This document shows, piece by piece, positions 39,424 through 48,821 of a stretch of 64,000 nucleotides of DNA. The stretch comes from Pseudoalteromonas rubra (GTDB lineage: Bacteria > Pseudomonadota > Gammaproteobacteria > Enterobacterales > Alteromonadaceae): NCBI RefSeq assembly GCF_001482385.1, contig NZ_CP013611.1, positions 3,293,501-3,357,500 of the forward strand. Reading direction: 5' to 3'. Position numbers and translations under genes: made by a program. Numbering within the stretch: position 1 is the first letter of the stretch; every line of letters starts with the position of its first letter. The notes beneath the pieces are model-generated. The model worked only from the letters and a program-made list of their open reading frames with translations. It was not told where the DNA came from and did no database searches.

Positions 39424-39781
39424 ATGATTTGCCTGTTTTGCGATAATAAATCCAATAGGCAACAAAGTAGCTGACAGCGCCCGCAAGATCGGCAATAAAG
39501 TCACCCCAGGAGGCTTGGCGATAGGGGAGTGAATCTTGCATCCACTCAATGCCAGCACCGTAGAGTGTTAACAGCACGAGATGAAACCAGATCTTAAAGC
39601 GAAACGCATGGTGAGAGAAAAATGCCAGGATGAAAAACACTCCAAAGTGGGCGACTTTATCGGCGTGTTCAAATCTAACAATTTGATTGGTTTGGATCTC
39701 TTTGGCAAACAAAAAGGTGCACACGGCCAAAGAGAGTAACAACAGGCATTGATAAAGTCGACGCGCCACAAATACTTCCAA
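39416..39781 (-). CDS. VanZ-like small membrane protein
   Basis: 121 aa with about four hydrophobic segments. ADKVAHFGVFFILAFF and LYGAGIEWMQDSLPYRQASWGDFIADLAGAVS carry the DK-H-F, E-Q and D-N/D pattern of VanZ-like proteins. The physiological role of these proteins is unclear. It is co-translated with panE (8-base overlap). Confidence 0.8.
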   Translation of the reverse strand: MEVFVARRLYQCLLLLSLAVCTFLFAKEIQTNQIVRFEHADKVAHFGVFFILAFFSHHAFRFKIWFHLVLLTLYGAGIEWMQDSLPYRQASWGDFIADLAGAVSYFVAYWIYYRKTGKSYG

Positions 39782-39938
39782 ATCATTAGGGGTGAAAAAT
39801 CCAGTATATCATTGAAATCTGAAAATGGGATGAAGCTACGTAATTCCGTTCCGAATTATAAAACGTGTGTTCAAAGGGTAGTCGCGCCGTGGCCCTTGGG
39901 TTGCTATAATCCGGGAAAACATTATCCAGGAGCTAGAT

Positions 39939-40421
39939 ATGCCTTCTTTTGACATTGTGTCTGAAATTGATATGACTGAGGCGAGAAACACTGTTGACAA
40001 CGCTGATCGTGAACTGAGCACGCGTTTTGATTTCCGTGGTGTAGAAGCCTCATTTGAGCTGAACGACGAAGTGATCACGCTGAAAAGTGAGTCAGAACAG
40101 CAGGTGATGCAATTGTTCGATATGCTGGTTGGGAAAGCCGCAAAACGTGGTCTGGACGTTGCCAGCTTCGAGCTAAAAGCGGTTGAAAAGTCGGGTAAGT
40201 ACGTGTCACGTAAAGTGATGCTGAAGCAAGGTATCGACAAAGATATGGCAAAGAAAGTGGTTAAGGCCATCAAAGATTCGAAGATCAAAGTGCAGGCTTC
40301 AATTCAGGGCGAAACGGTACGTGTGACTGGTAAAAAGCGTGATGATTTGCAAGAAACCATGCAGTTGATCCGAGGCGCCGAGCTTGGTCAGCCTTTCCAG
40401 TTTAAAAACTTCCGGGATTAA
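39939..40421 (+). CDS. yajQ: YajQ-family nucleotide-binding protein
   Basis: 160 aa, standard length. [11 protein letters not shown] and [17 protein letters not shown] at the start, and the end [15 protein letters not shown] are diagnostic. YajQ relatives bind cyclic di-GMP in Xanthomonas and have been linked to nucleic-acid binding elsewhere. AGGAGCTAGAT gives the ribosome site. Confidence 0.97.
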   Translation: MPSFDIVSEIDMTEARNTVDNADRELSTRFDFRGVEASFELNDEVITLKSESEQQVMQLFDMLVGKAAKRGLDVASFELKAVEKSGKYVSRKVMLKQGIDKDMAKKVVKAIKDSKIKVQASIQGETVRVTGKKRDDLQETMQLIRGAELGQPFQFKNFRD

Positions 40422-40535
40422 TCACGTAAGTTCCACCTTTCTTGTGTTTGGCATGTTAAAGATCAATAAATATTTTTAGCATGCTAGACGTCCGTTGCTT
40501 TTTATTCCCAAATCTCCGACAATAGCGCCAATTTT

Positions 40536-40697
40536 TCAGGGTGTCAGATCAGGAGCCTGGAGTCTCTTAAAGATCTGAATAATCGGGAAGCTGGTGCATG
40601 CCATAGGAACAGGCATTAGTCCGGCACTGCCCCCGCAACGGTGAGCTTATCGCAACCAAGAGGTTGTGGTAGGTAAGTCCGGAAACCGGCCCTGAAG
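40536..40697 (+). ncRNA. Cobalamin riboswitch
   Basis: The core words GGGAAGCTGGTGCATGCC, CGGCACTGCCCCCGCAACGGTGAG and AAGTCCGGAAACCGGCC appear in the order of the AdoCbl riboswitch (Cobalamin class). A closing stem TCAGGG (40536-40541) / CCCTGA (40690-40695) can form. It lies 50 bases ahead of btuB; CACGC/GCGTG (40719-40733) next to the ribosome site is a possible expression platform. Cobalamin binding should turn btuB off. Confidence 0.93.
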
Positions 40698-40747
40698 CAC
40701 ACTCATATAGTTGTAGTTCACGCGGTGGGCGTGGATCAGGGGAACCC

Positions 40748-42619
40748 ATGTTTAAAAAATCTACTTTAACCACGGCCATGCTGGCTGTGCTGCCTTTCTC
40801 TGTGTTGTCAGCGCAAGACATTGAACATATCACGATTACAGCGAACAAATTTGAACAAGCCAGTGTGGATACGTTGACCTCTGTGGCGGTGGTTGAGCGT
40901 GCTGAAATTGAGCGTGCTAATGTGCGTGATGTGCCCACCTTGCTTAACAATTTAGCAGGCATTGATGTGGTGCGAAGCGGTGGTTATGGCCAGAAGACCA
41001 GTGTCTTTGTACGTGGTGCTGCCACTAAATATACCTTAGTGTTAGTGGATGGCGTGCGGATCAGTGATGCCAACTCGGGCGATGTATCTTTTACGAATAT
41101 TCCGGTAAACAGCATTGAGCGCATTGAAGTACTCAAAGGCGCACGTGCGGCCATTTATGGCTCTGACGCCGTTGCCGGGGTGATTAACATCATTACCCGT
41201 GAACAGAAGGGCCATCAACTGGCACTGACTTCGGGCAGCCGTAACTATGGCGGCGCTCAGTTGGCTGGCCAATTTGAGGCAGATAAGCTGACAGTGAATT
41301 ATCATTTTGGTTATGAGAGCACTGATGGTTATGACGTGACAGCCAAAGATCCCGCAGCACCGCGCTCTAAAGAGCATGACAGTGACGCTTATGACAACAC
41401 CAATATGGGCATTAAACTGGGCTACGACTTGGCGCAATACGGCCAACTTGCGCTCTATGCACAGCGTAGTGAGGGAGAAGCGGATTACGATGCCTCCTTT
41501 GGCAATGATGCGTACAAGTTTGATAATCACACCACTAAGCTGGCGTGGCAGAAGCAATCGGACGTATTGATCCAGGAAGCGTCTATCAGTCTGGCCCAGG
41601 AAGAAAATACACAATTCCTGTCGGTTGTACCAGATGGCACACAACCACCACCCAATGATGTTTACAGCACTAAGCGGGATGAAATTGAATACCGCGCACG
41701 CTACAAAATGACACCAGCTGTTCAGCTGATGGGCGGTGTGAGTCGTCTGAATGAGGACCTGTCTTCATCAAGCGCGCAATTCTCGATTGCAGAGCGCGAT
41801 AATACCGCTGTATTTGCCGCTGCATTTTACGACGACAAGCGCTGGTTGCTGAATGCAGTCGTGCGCAGTGATGACTATGAACATCACGGACGTGCGAATA
41901 CGTATACGGCTGATGTTGGCTTCAGAGCATCCGACATCGTCACCTTTCGGGTAAATCATGGCACTGCATTTCGTGCCCCCAGCTTAACCAATGCGTTTGT
42001 CAAAGACAGCCCCTGGTATTTGCCTAACATCGAAATTAAGCCGGAAGAAGGTACCTACAATGAGTTAGGTGTGACGGTGGAAACGGCCTCGGTACGCTAT
42101 GATGTGGCCATCTTCGATAACCGCATTGATAACCTGATCAGCAACGAATTTGACGCGCAAACAAACAAGTACATTCCTGCTAATGTGGGCCGTGCGCACA
42201 TGAAAGGAATTGAGTTAAGTGCACAATTTTCGGCGCTGGGCCTGGAGCATGCAGCCAATCTGACCTTTCTGAATGCCAGAGACAAAGAAAAGCGCGAAGA
42301 CTTGCCTCGCCGCGCTGGCAAAGCGTTTAACTATGTTCTGTCAAAGCAGTGGGACAAGCTGGATGTGAGACTGGCGATGCAATACCGTGATAAGCGTCCG
42401 TCGATCAGCTACTTTGATACCGATCTGCCGTCTTACACTGTCTTTAATCTTAGCGCCAACTATCAATTGCTTGAACCCGTTGCACTGACAATGAGACTGG
42501 AAAACCTGACTGATAAGGAATACTTTACCTCAGTGGCCAGTAAAACGGCCGACGGTACCTTGTTACCTTATGAACCGCCGGGCAGACAGGTCTATGTAGG
42601 TACTCGGATCACCTTCTAA
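40748..42619 (+). CDS. btuB: TonB-dependent vitamin B12 receptor
   Basis: 623 aa outer-membrane receptor. Signal peptide to about LSAQD, TonB box IEHITITANK, plug with TLLNNLAGIDVVRSGGYGQKTSVFVRGAATKYTLVLVDGVRI and GSDAVAGVINIITRE, then a barrel ending in VGTRITF. The sequence is of BtuB type and the upstream cobalamin riboswitch supports vitamin B12 uptake. Single gene followed by a bidirectional terminator. Confidence 0.95.
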   Translation: MFKKSTLTTAMLAVLPFSVLSAQDIEHITITANKFEQASVDTLTSVAVVERAEIERANVRDVPTLLNNLAGIDVVRSGGYGQKTSVFVRGAATKYTLVLVDGVRISDANSGDVSFTNIPVNSIERIEVLKGARAAIYGSDAVAGVINIITREQKGHQLALTSGSRNYGGAQLAGQFEADKLTVNYHFGYESTDGYDVTAKDPAAPRSKEHDSDAYDNTNMGIKLGYDLAQYGQLALYAQRSEGEADYDASFGNDAYKFDNHTTKLAWQKQSDVLIQEASISLAQEENTQFLSVVPDGTQPPPNDVYSTKRDEIEYRARYKMTPAVQLMGGVSRLNEDLSSSSAQFSIAERDNTAVFAAAFYDDKRWLLNAVVRSDDYEHHGRANTYTADVGFRASDIVTFRVNHGTAFRAPSLTNAFVKDSPWYLPNIEIKPEEGTYNELGVTVETASVRYDVAIFDNRIDNLISNEFDAQTNKYIPANVGRAHMKGIELSAQFSALGLEHAANLTFLNARDKEKREDLPRRAGKAFNYVLSKQWDKLDVRLAMQYRDKRPSISYFDTDLPSYTVFNLSANYQLLEPVALTMRLENLTDKEYFTSVASKTADGTLLPYEPPGRQVYVGTRITF

Positions 42620-42632
42620 GTAGAAGGGGAGT

Positions 42633-42659
42633 AAAAAAGGAGGCTTAGCCTCCTTTTTT
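42633..42659. terminator. Bidirectional rho-independent terminator (btuB / msrA)
   Basis: AAAAAAGGAGGC - TTA - GCCTCCTTTTTT: perfect stem with A-tract and T-tract on the two sides, between the convergent btuB and msrA genes. Confidence 0.95.
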
Positions 42660-42676
42660 GATCTGAAGTACTGAAT

Positions 42677-43210
42677 TCACGAGTCGAGATGCTCAGCAAA
42701 CTTCTCAGCGAATGCGGCTAGTTTGGGGGCTATCATCACGCTACAGTAACCCTGGTTGGGGTTATTGGTGTAGTAATCCTGATGATACTGTTCTGCCGGG
42801 TAAAAGTGCGTGTTGGCCGTCACTTCGGTAACTATCGGCGCACTCATAGTGGGGGATAATTGCTCAATATAGTGCTGAGTTAATGCCCGTTGCTCTTCTG
42901 AATGATAGAACACTACGCTGCGATACTGAGTGCCAATGTCATTGCCCTGACGGTTCAGCTGGGTTGGGTCATGGAGCGCAAAGAACATAGCTAATAAAGC
43001 TGAAAAATCGATCTGCTGAGGATCAAAGCTGATCTGGACCACCTCGGCATGACCGCTTTGGCCGGTGCAGATCTGCTCGTAGCTGGGGTTGTCGGTGTGG
43101 CCGCCGGCATAACCAGAAGCCACGTTCGTGACGCCTTTAACTCTGCGAAAGGCGGCGTCGATACACCAAAAACAGCCTCCACCAAAGGTGGCAATACACT
43201 GATTCATCAT
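42677..43210 (-). CDS. msrA: Peptide methionine sulfoxide reductase MsrA
   Basis: 177 aa. The catalytic motif GGGCFWC is at residues 10-16, with GYAGG and the C-terminal YCSVMIAPK supplying resolving Cys. It reduces methionine-S-sulfoxide in proteins. The start codon overlaps the stop of the RND pump gene by one base (TAATG), so it is translated as the third gene of that operon. A second ATG follows directly. Confidence 0.96.
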   Translation of the reverse strand: MMNQCIATFGGGCFWCIDAAFRRVKGVTNVASGYAGGHTDNPSYEQICTGQSGHAEVVQISFDPQQIDFSALLAMFFALHDPTQLNRQGNDIGTQYRSVVFYHSEEQRALTQHYIEQLSPTMSAPIVTEVTANTHFYPAEQYHQDYYTNNPNQGYCSVMIAPKLAAFAEKFAEHLDS

Positions 43211-46200
43211 TATATCTCCCGTTCCTGTTGTGTTTGAGGGTGAGCATCATGTTGTTCAAGCAGCTTGTCACTGGTGGCCTGTGGTGACTGAGTGCGGCGT
43301 GCAAGCATGCTGTACGCACAGGGGATCACAAACAGGGTTAAGATGGTTGCGACACTGACCCCGGCAAACACCACCACCCCAATCACCATCCGGCTTTCTG
43401 AGCCCGGACCCGACGCCAGCACCAGTGGGATGGCGCTCATTACCGTCGTCAGAGAGGTCATAATAATGGGTCTGAGTCGCTGTACAGCAGCATCAATAAT
43501 CGCCTGTTCGAATGCAACCCCTTTGTCTCTAAGCTGGTTGGCAAACTCAACGATCAGAATACCATTTTTAGCACTGAGGCCAATCAGCATGACAATGCCT
43601 ATCTGGCTGTAAATATTCAGTGAGCTGTCAGTGGCGTACAGACCAAACATGGCACCCACCAGGCCCAGTGGCACCGTCAGCATGATCACCAGAGGGTGAA
43701 CAAAGCTTTCAAACTGCGCAGCCAGCACCAAGAATGTCACGGTCAGGGCCAAAATAAAGACATAGGTCATGGCCGATGCCCCTTCATAAAACAGCTGGGA
43801 TTCGCCCTTATAGTCGATGGCACCGTCAATGTCATTTTCTTCTGCAGCGACCTGGTTCAGGAAGTCCAGCGCCTGCTCCAGTGTGTAGCCAGGTGCGAGG
43901 TTAGCCGTGATGGTGATTGCACGCATTCGATTGTAGCGATTCAGGCGAGAGGCCGTGGCTTCTTCACGAATGGTGATCAGGCTATCCAGCGGCACCAACT
44001 GATCGCTACGCGAAGTAACATAAATGTCAGCAATGTCATGGGGGGCGCTGAAATCGGCCTTAGTTCCTTTGAGGATCACATCGTATTCCTCACCTCTATC
44101 TATGAAGGTGGTTACACGACGCTGGCCCAGCATGGTTTCAAGCGTGCGGCCAATGTCACTGACAGAGACGCCCAGATCGGCGGCCTTTAGCTTGTCGATA
44201 CTGATTAAAAATTGTGGAAAGGTCTCTTTATAATCGTGGTCGAGTCTGACCAGGCCCTGGTTGGTGCGTGCACGTTTTAGGATACGATCCCGCCAGTCGA
44301 CCAACTCGTCGTAGTCATTGCCTTGCAACACGAACTCGATGGGACGAGACTGACCCCCACCCCCTATGCCACGACGCATGATAGCAAAGGCGCGCACATC
44401 GGTGACATCACGCATTTTACCGCTTATTTCACCCATGACTTCCCAGGTTGAACGTTTACGTTCGTCCCAATCTGGCATGCCCACAATCGCGACGCCGCCA
44501 CGGCCTCCCCAACCAGGCACCCTGACCAGCACGCGGCTCAGTTCTTCCTGTTCAACATAAGGCAGTAAACGCTGCTCAATTTCCGCCATATTAGCCGCGT
44601 TGTTTTCGTAACTGGCCCCTTCAGGGCCATTCATCATGATGAAGAAGGTGCCGCGGTCTTCTTTGGGCGTTAGTTCTGAGGGGATCTGTTGAAACAGCGC
44701 AAAGCTGGCAAAACCGGCCAGTGCAAGGGTCAGGAGCAGGCTATAGCGTCGGGTGATGTTGTCGCTGATCACATTGCGATAGCCAGACTCGAGGCGGCTA
44801 AACTGTCTGTCCATCCACTGCGAGAATTTGCTTTCTTTATTACTGGCCTTCAATACTTTAGAACACAAAGCTGGTGACAAGGTGAGCGCTGTGATACTCG
44901 AGAAAATCACCGCCGCACTGACGGCTAAGGCAAATTCGGTAAACAAGGCACCAATGCGTCCTTCCATAAATACCAGCGGGACGAACACCGCCACTAACAC
45001 GAGTGTGGTGGCGATAATCGCAAATCCGACCTCGCGGGCGCCCCGGTAGGTGGCCAGCAATCTGGGTTCACCCAGTTCGATCCGGCGATGGATGTTTTCC
45101 AGCATCACAATGGCATCATCAACCACCAGGCCGATGGCGAGTACCAGTGCCAGCAGAGTGAGTAGATTGATGGAATATCCCATGGCGAACAGGAAGGTAA
45201 AGGTTGCGATCAGTGCAATCGGCACCGTGATAGCTGGGATCAGAGTAGCGCGAATGTTACCGAGGAACAGAAATATCACCAATACCACCAGGCCCATGGC
45301 TATACCCAAGGTGCGATACACTTCAATGATGGACTCGCGAATAAACACCGATGAGTCATAGCTGTCCTGAATGGTGGTCCCTTCAGGCAGGTTACGTTTG
45401 ATTTTTTCCAGTTCCTTGCGGGCATTGTCGACCACATCCAGGGTATTGGCCTTAGCTTGTTTGACAATGCCCAGGCCTATCATGTTTTTGCCGTTACCAC
45501 GGAAGGTGCTTTCCACATCGGCCGCTTCGAGGCGCACATCGGCGACTTCACCCAGTCTGACCAGGTAGCCCTGTGCACCGCGTTTGATCACCAGGTTGTC
45601 AAAGTCTTCCTGAGTTTTGTAGCTACGTGCAATACGCACCGCGAAGTCACGATCCAGAGACTCAATTTCCCCGGCGGGAAGCTCGACATTTTCGTTCCGC
45701 AATACTTGCTCAATGTCGCTGGCGGTGATGTCTCGGGCTGCCATAGCACGCCGATCCAGCCAGATCTTCATGGCATATTTACGTTCACCACCGATACGCA
45801 CGTTTGAAACACCATCAACCACCGCCAGTCTGTCAACGATAAAGCGCTGAGCGTAATCGGAGAGTTGCAGTGTATCCATGGTCTCACTATTGAGCACAAA
45901 CCAGGCTATCGGACTTTCATCGCTGTTCGACTTGGACACCTCCGGCGGGCGCACTTGCTCGGGTAACCGGTCCAGAGCACGTGATACACGTTCTCGCACG
46001 TCATTGGCTGCGGCGTCGATGTTGCGGTCTATGTTGAATTCAATGGTGATATTCGAGCGACCATTGCGGCTGGAAGACGTGATACTTTTTATGCCTTCAA
46101 TGCCTGAAATGCGATTTTCCAGTACCTGGGTGATCTTGGTTTCAACCACTTCGGCAGACGCGCCGGTGTAATCGGTGCTGACACTAACAACAGGGGTTTC

Positions 46201-46320
46201 GATATCGGGATATTCGCGCAGCGGCAACATGGTAAAAGCCACTAAACCAAAGGTGAGCAGTAGCAGGTTGATTACGATGGCAAAAACGGGCCGCTTTACG
46301 GCAGTATCTGTGATCCGCAC
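43210..46320 (-). CDS. RND multidrug efflux permease
   Basis: 1036 aa HAE1-type inner-membrane pump. It starts with RITDTAVKRPVFAIVINLLLL and the PDIETPVVSVSTDYTGAS strand of the porter domain; GLVVDDAIVMLENIHR in the TM4 region holds the Asp pair of the proton relay. Twelve membrane segments and two large periplasmic loops are as expected. It works with the adaptor gene 3 bases upstream and an outer-membrane channel encoded elsewhere. Confidence 0.95.
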   Translation of the reverse strand: MRITDTAVKRPVFAIVINLLLLTFGLVAFTMLPLREYPDIETPVVSVSTDYTGASAEVVETKITQVLENRISGIEGIKSITSSSRNGRSNITIEFNIDRNIDAAANDVRERVSRALDRLPEQVRPPEVSKSNSDESPIAWFVLNSETMDTLQLSDYAQRFIVDRLAVVDGVSNVRIGGERKYAMKIWLDRRAMAARDITASDIEQVLRNENVELPAGEIESLDRDFAVRIARSYKTQEDFDNLVIKRGAQGYLVRLGEVADVRLEAADVESTFRGNGKNMIGLGIVKQAKANTLDVVDNARKELEKIKRNLPEGTTIQDSYDSSVFIRESIIEVYRTLGIAMGLVVLVIFLFLGNIRATLIPAITVPIALIATFTFLFAMGYSINLLTLLALVLAIGLVVDDAIVMLENIHRRIELGEPRLLATYRGAREVGFAIIATTLVLVAVFVPLVFMEGRIGALFTEFALAVSAAVIFSSITALTLSPALCSKVLKASNKESKFSQWMDRQFSRLESGYRNVISDNITRRYSLLLTLALAGFASFALFQQIPSELTPKEDRGTFFIMMNGPEGASYENNAANMAEIEQRLLPYVEQEELSRVLVRVPGWGGRGGVAIVGMPDWDERKRSTWEVMGEISGKMRDVTDVRAFAIMRRGIGGGGQSRPIEFVLQGNDYDELVDWRDRILKRARTNQGLVRLDHDYKETFPQFLISIDKLKAADLGVSVSDIGRTLETMLGQRRVTTFIDRGEEYDVILKGTKADFSAPHDIADIYVTSRSDQLVPLDSLITIREEATASRLNRYNRMRAITITANLAPGYTLEQALDFLNQVAAEENDIDGAIDYKGESQLFYEGASAMTYVFILALTVTFLVLAAQFESFVHPLVIMLTVPLGLVGAMFGLYATDSSLNIYSQIGIVMLIGLSAKNGILIVEFANQLRDKGVAFEQAIIDAAVQRLRPIIMTSLTTVMSAIPLVLASGPGSESRMVIGVVVFAGVSVATILTLFVIPCAYSMLARRTQSPQATSDKLLEQHDAHPQTQQEREI

Positions 46321-46323
46321 GAT

Positions 46324-47373
46324 TTACCCCTTAACCACAACGGCACTGCCGTTACGAATTTTGGTGGTGCCTTCGGTGATCACTTGCTGGCCTGCAGACA
46401 GGCCATCGACAGCAACCCAGCCCTGGAAACGAGATAGCACACTAACTTGTTGTTGTTTGGCTTTGCCTTCACTGATGGTATAGATGAAATGTTTGTCCTG
46501 TCTTGGGATCAGGCTCTTCTCCGGTACCATCAGCGCGTTAAGCTCACCCAAAAACAGCGATACGTGTAGCAACATGCCGGGTCTGAGCTGGTCTTGCGGG
46601 TTGTCAAAGCTGGCTGTGACGCGAATACTGCGAGTGCTGTCATCAATACGCGGGTCGATATGTGTAATGATGCCTTCAAACGTCTTATCAGGGTACGCAT
46701 CACTGGCGGCCGATGCACGCATCTTAAGCTGGAGCTGTGCCAGATATTTTTCCGGGACCTGAAAATCGACTTTGATGATGCTGATATCATCCAGTGTCGC
46801 CAGCACACTGTTGTTGTCAACAAAACTGCCTACAGACACCAAACGTTGACCCAATATACCGTTGAATGGGGCATAAATGGCCATTTCGGCGAGTTTAGTC
46901 CGTGCTGTTTGCAACTGAATTTCCAGCGCATCGACGACGGCATGCTGGCTGTCGAGTTGGGAGCGGGCTGCGGACTGGGTTTTGGCCAATTCTGTCAAGC
47001 GTGTTAACTGACGGTGTTCTTCTTTAAGGTTGACCTCTAACTCTTGCACTGCCAACTGTTCTTTAAGATCTTGCAGCTGGGCAAGTTTATCGCCACGCTT
47101 CACTCTGTCTCCGTCATCAAAATACAACGCACTAATGTAATCGCTTTGTGCGCTGGTGACATTCAGAGCATGATTGGCGCGTGCTGAGCCAATGGCATTT
47201 ATTGTAATATCCCGGCTCTGTTGTTCTATCGTGACAGCGGCTACTTGAGTTGGTGCGCCAGAAAATGATTTACTATTACCATTACTGGCGGGCAAATAGA
47301 GATAGCCGCAAAGGGCAATAAGCACTAAAATTATAAAAGGAAAGAGGGCTTTACCCGATTGACTGGCGCGCAT
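46324..47373 (-). CDS. RND efflux periplasmic adaptor
   Basis: 349 aa membrane-fusion protein. A single N-terminal membrane anchor (FIILVLIALCGYLYLP) is followed by the beta-barrel/lipoyl/alpha-hairpin order: VKRGDKLAQLQDLKEQLAVQE lipoyl half, a coiled coil at about 95-150, and IYAPFNGILGQRLVSVGSFV as the second lipoyl half. It links the pump to an outer-membrane channel. Confidence 0.94.
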   Translation of the reverse strand: MRASQSGKALFPFIILVLIALCGYLYLPASNGNSKSFSGAPTQVAAVTIEQQSRDITINAIGSARANHALNVTSAQSDYISALYFDDGDRVKRGDKLAQLQDLKEQLAVQELEVNLKEEHRQLTRLTELAKTQSAARSQLDSQHAVVDALEIQLQTARTKLAEMAIYAPFNGILGQRLVSVGSFVDNNSVLATLDDISIIKVDFQVPEKYLAQLQLKMRASAASDAYPDKTFEGIITHIDPRIDDSTRSIRVTASFDNPQDQLRPGMLLHVSLFLGELNALMVPEKSLIPRQDKHFIYTISEGKAKQQQVSVLSRFQGWVAVDGLSAGQQVITEGTTKIRNGSAVVVKG

Positions 47374-47521
47374 AATTGATTCTCGTTGACTGCGGGGCTT
47401 TAGTGTACAAAAATTCCAAATAGAGCAAATCGTCGAACGTCCTGTATATTTGTGCGTTAACCGAAAAGCGAGTTCCCAAGTTCGTTAAATGTGGAATTTT
47501 GTACCCAAAAATTAAGGCGTT
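47374..47521. promoter_or_regulatory. Divergent promoter region with a spaced inverted repeat
   Basis: GTACAAAAATTCCA (47405-47418) and TGGAATTTTGTAC (47492-47504) are inverted copies, differing by one A, separated by 73 bases and placed between the RND operon and the microprotein/DUF2982 genes. Each could be a half of a paired operator. No regulator gene adjoins. Confidence 0.5.
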
Positions 47522-47626
47522 ATGAAAAAATCCAAGCCATGCCCAAGATGTTTGAAAATACGTAAAATGGTGTTCTGGGGGATCATTATGTACGGTTTTT
47601 ATTTGTGGTTTTATAGTTATGGTTGA
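47522..47626 (+). CDS. 34-aa CPxC membrane microprotein
   Basis: Short frame from ATG 47522, preceded by TTAAGGCG. The product MKKSKPCPRCLKIRKM is followed by a single hydrophobic helix (VFWGIIMYGFYLWFYS). CPRC could bind a metal or be redox-active on the cytoplasmic side. Its TGA lies inside the start of the DUF2982 gene (ATG at 47619, 8-base overlap), so the two look translationally coupled, which is the main reason to call it a gene. Confidence 0.55.
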   Translation: MKKSKPCPRCLKIRKMVFWGIIMYGFYLWFYSYG

Positions 47627-48335
47627 GCCGGTCAGATTACGTGCGCTGGCTAATCGCCACAGCATTGAGTTTATGCTGGTTGGTGCAATAGCGCTGATTG
47701 TTATCATGGTGTTTGTCACCTTAAGGGCGACGCCGATCTCTGTGCTTGAAATTGCACTGGCGAGTGCCGCGATTGTTGCGATTATGCTGGGCTTCCTGAA
47801 GAGCCAGCAACCCTATTATAGTATTGAAATGAGCCCCGGGCAGCTGGTGTATCACCACAAATTTGGTGAACTCTTACTTGAGCATAGTAATTTTCATTCC
47901 AGTGGGGTGCCAAGTGTCACTCAAGGAGTTGAAACGCTTGAGTTAAATGTCGTAGGTATTAAACTAAAGGATATTGATGTATTTTTATCCCACCTGACGC
48001 CCAGGTTGGCTGGAAAATTACTGATAGAACAGCGGAATATTTTTTTACAAGCTGTTAAAATACATTGCAGTAATGGCAATTGCCCATCAGAATGGTTGAT
48101 AGAAGAGGCGAGTTACACCTCAGAAAACGGTCAGCATTATTCTGGATTAATGGCGATGTTTGCAAACCGGATGCAAAACTTTAAGATGCTGACAGGCTAC
48201 GATTTAATGTTGCCTGCCAATGTACTGGACAGGGATATCTGGCAATTTGCCACTGTCATGAATCGTTGGAAGTTAACACCCGAAGAGGTGGTCAAGAACT
48301 TGCATAGTGAGTTGGCTACCTCAGCAATGAAGTAA
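47619..48335 (+). CDS. DUF2982-family membrane-anchored protein
   Basis: 238 aa. Two membrane helices (FMLVGAIALIVIMVFVTL and ISVLEIALASAAIVAIMLGF) are near the N-terminus, then a cytoplasmic domain with DLMLPANVLDRDIWQFATVMNRWKLTPEEVV typical of DUF2982 from Vibrio, Shewanella and Pseudoalteromonas. Function is unknown. Follows the microprotein by overlap and precedes another small gene by 12 bases. Confidence 0.7.
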   Translation: MVEPVRLRALANRHSIEFMLVGAIALIVIMVFVTLRATPISVLEIALASAAIVAIMLGFLKSQQPYYSIEMSPGQLVYHHKFGELLLEHSNFHSSGVPSVTQGVETLELNVVGIKLKDIDVFLSHLTPRLAGKLLIEQRNIFLQAVKIHCSNGNCPSEWLIEEASYTSENGQHYSGLMAMFANRMQNFKMLTGYDLMLPANVLDRDIWQFATVMNRWKLTPEEVVKNLHSELATSAMK

Positions 48336-48347
48336 CAGGATAGATAG

Positions 48348-48680
48348 ATGAGCTTTGATAAAGCTTTTATTAAAAGTGGTCGCAATACCCTTATCCATAA
48401 AGAGAAAAAGCTCGATTTAGTAGTCGTGAACGGAGAGAATCACCCGAAAATTAAGGTGACTCCTACTGGCTTGCTGCCGTTTAAAGAAGAACTGCCAAGA
48501 AACCGTCGCGAGGCAAAAGAGCGTTACTTAGAGGTAGTTCACGTGGCCAGCGTGGATGTGTTCGGTGAAGTTAAGAGGCTGTTGTTTATTCAGGCGCTTG
48601 ATGGGCGTGAGTATAAGGTAGATTACAGCAAGATAGGCACAAAGTTGTTTGTTCGTATCCACCAGGATAGTTATCTCTAA
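48348..48680 (+). CDS. Small conserved-looking basic protein, unknown
   Basis: 110 aa, rich in Lys and Arg, no signal peptide or membrane helix. It begins MSFDKAFIKSGRNTLIHKEKKLD and has a PRNRREAKERYLE stretch. Family not recognised. It follows DUF2982 after 12 bases with an in-phase ribosome site (AGGATAGATAG), so it likely belongs to the same transcript. Confidence 0.6.
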   Translation: MSFDKAFIKSGRNTLIHKEKKLDLVVVNGENHPKIKVTPTGLLPFKEELPRNRREAKERYLEVVHVASVDVFGEVKRLLFIQALDGREYKVDYSKIGTKLFVRIHQDSYL

Positions 48681-48821
48681 GCTTTTCAAATGTTCACCAC
48701 TTTGCACGTACAGTAGAGGCGAGCCTCGTCTGTTGCGCACACTCCCCTGGCATAGACCAACTATTTTGTTGGCAGTGAACACATCACTGTGCAACGAATA
48801 AGTAACTTTTTAGGAGTTACC
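48681..48821 (+). promoter_or_regulatory. Leader of the DUF1566 lipoprotein gene
   Basis: 141 non-coding bases with small hairpins (GAGGC/GCCTC near 48717; CCAAC/GTTGG near 48758) and TAGGAG directly before the start at 48822. No T-tract, so no clear terminator of the preceding gene. Confidence 0.35.

Noticed and set aside
40440..40500. Possible terminator with GCATG arms after yajQ
   Set aside because: Arms are imperfect, the loop is long and no T-tract follows.
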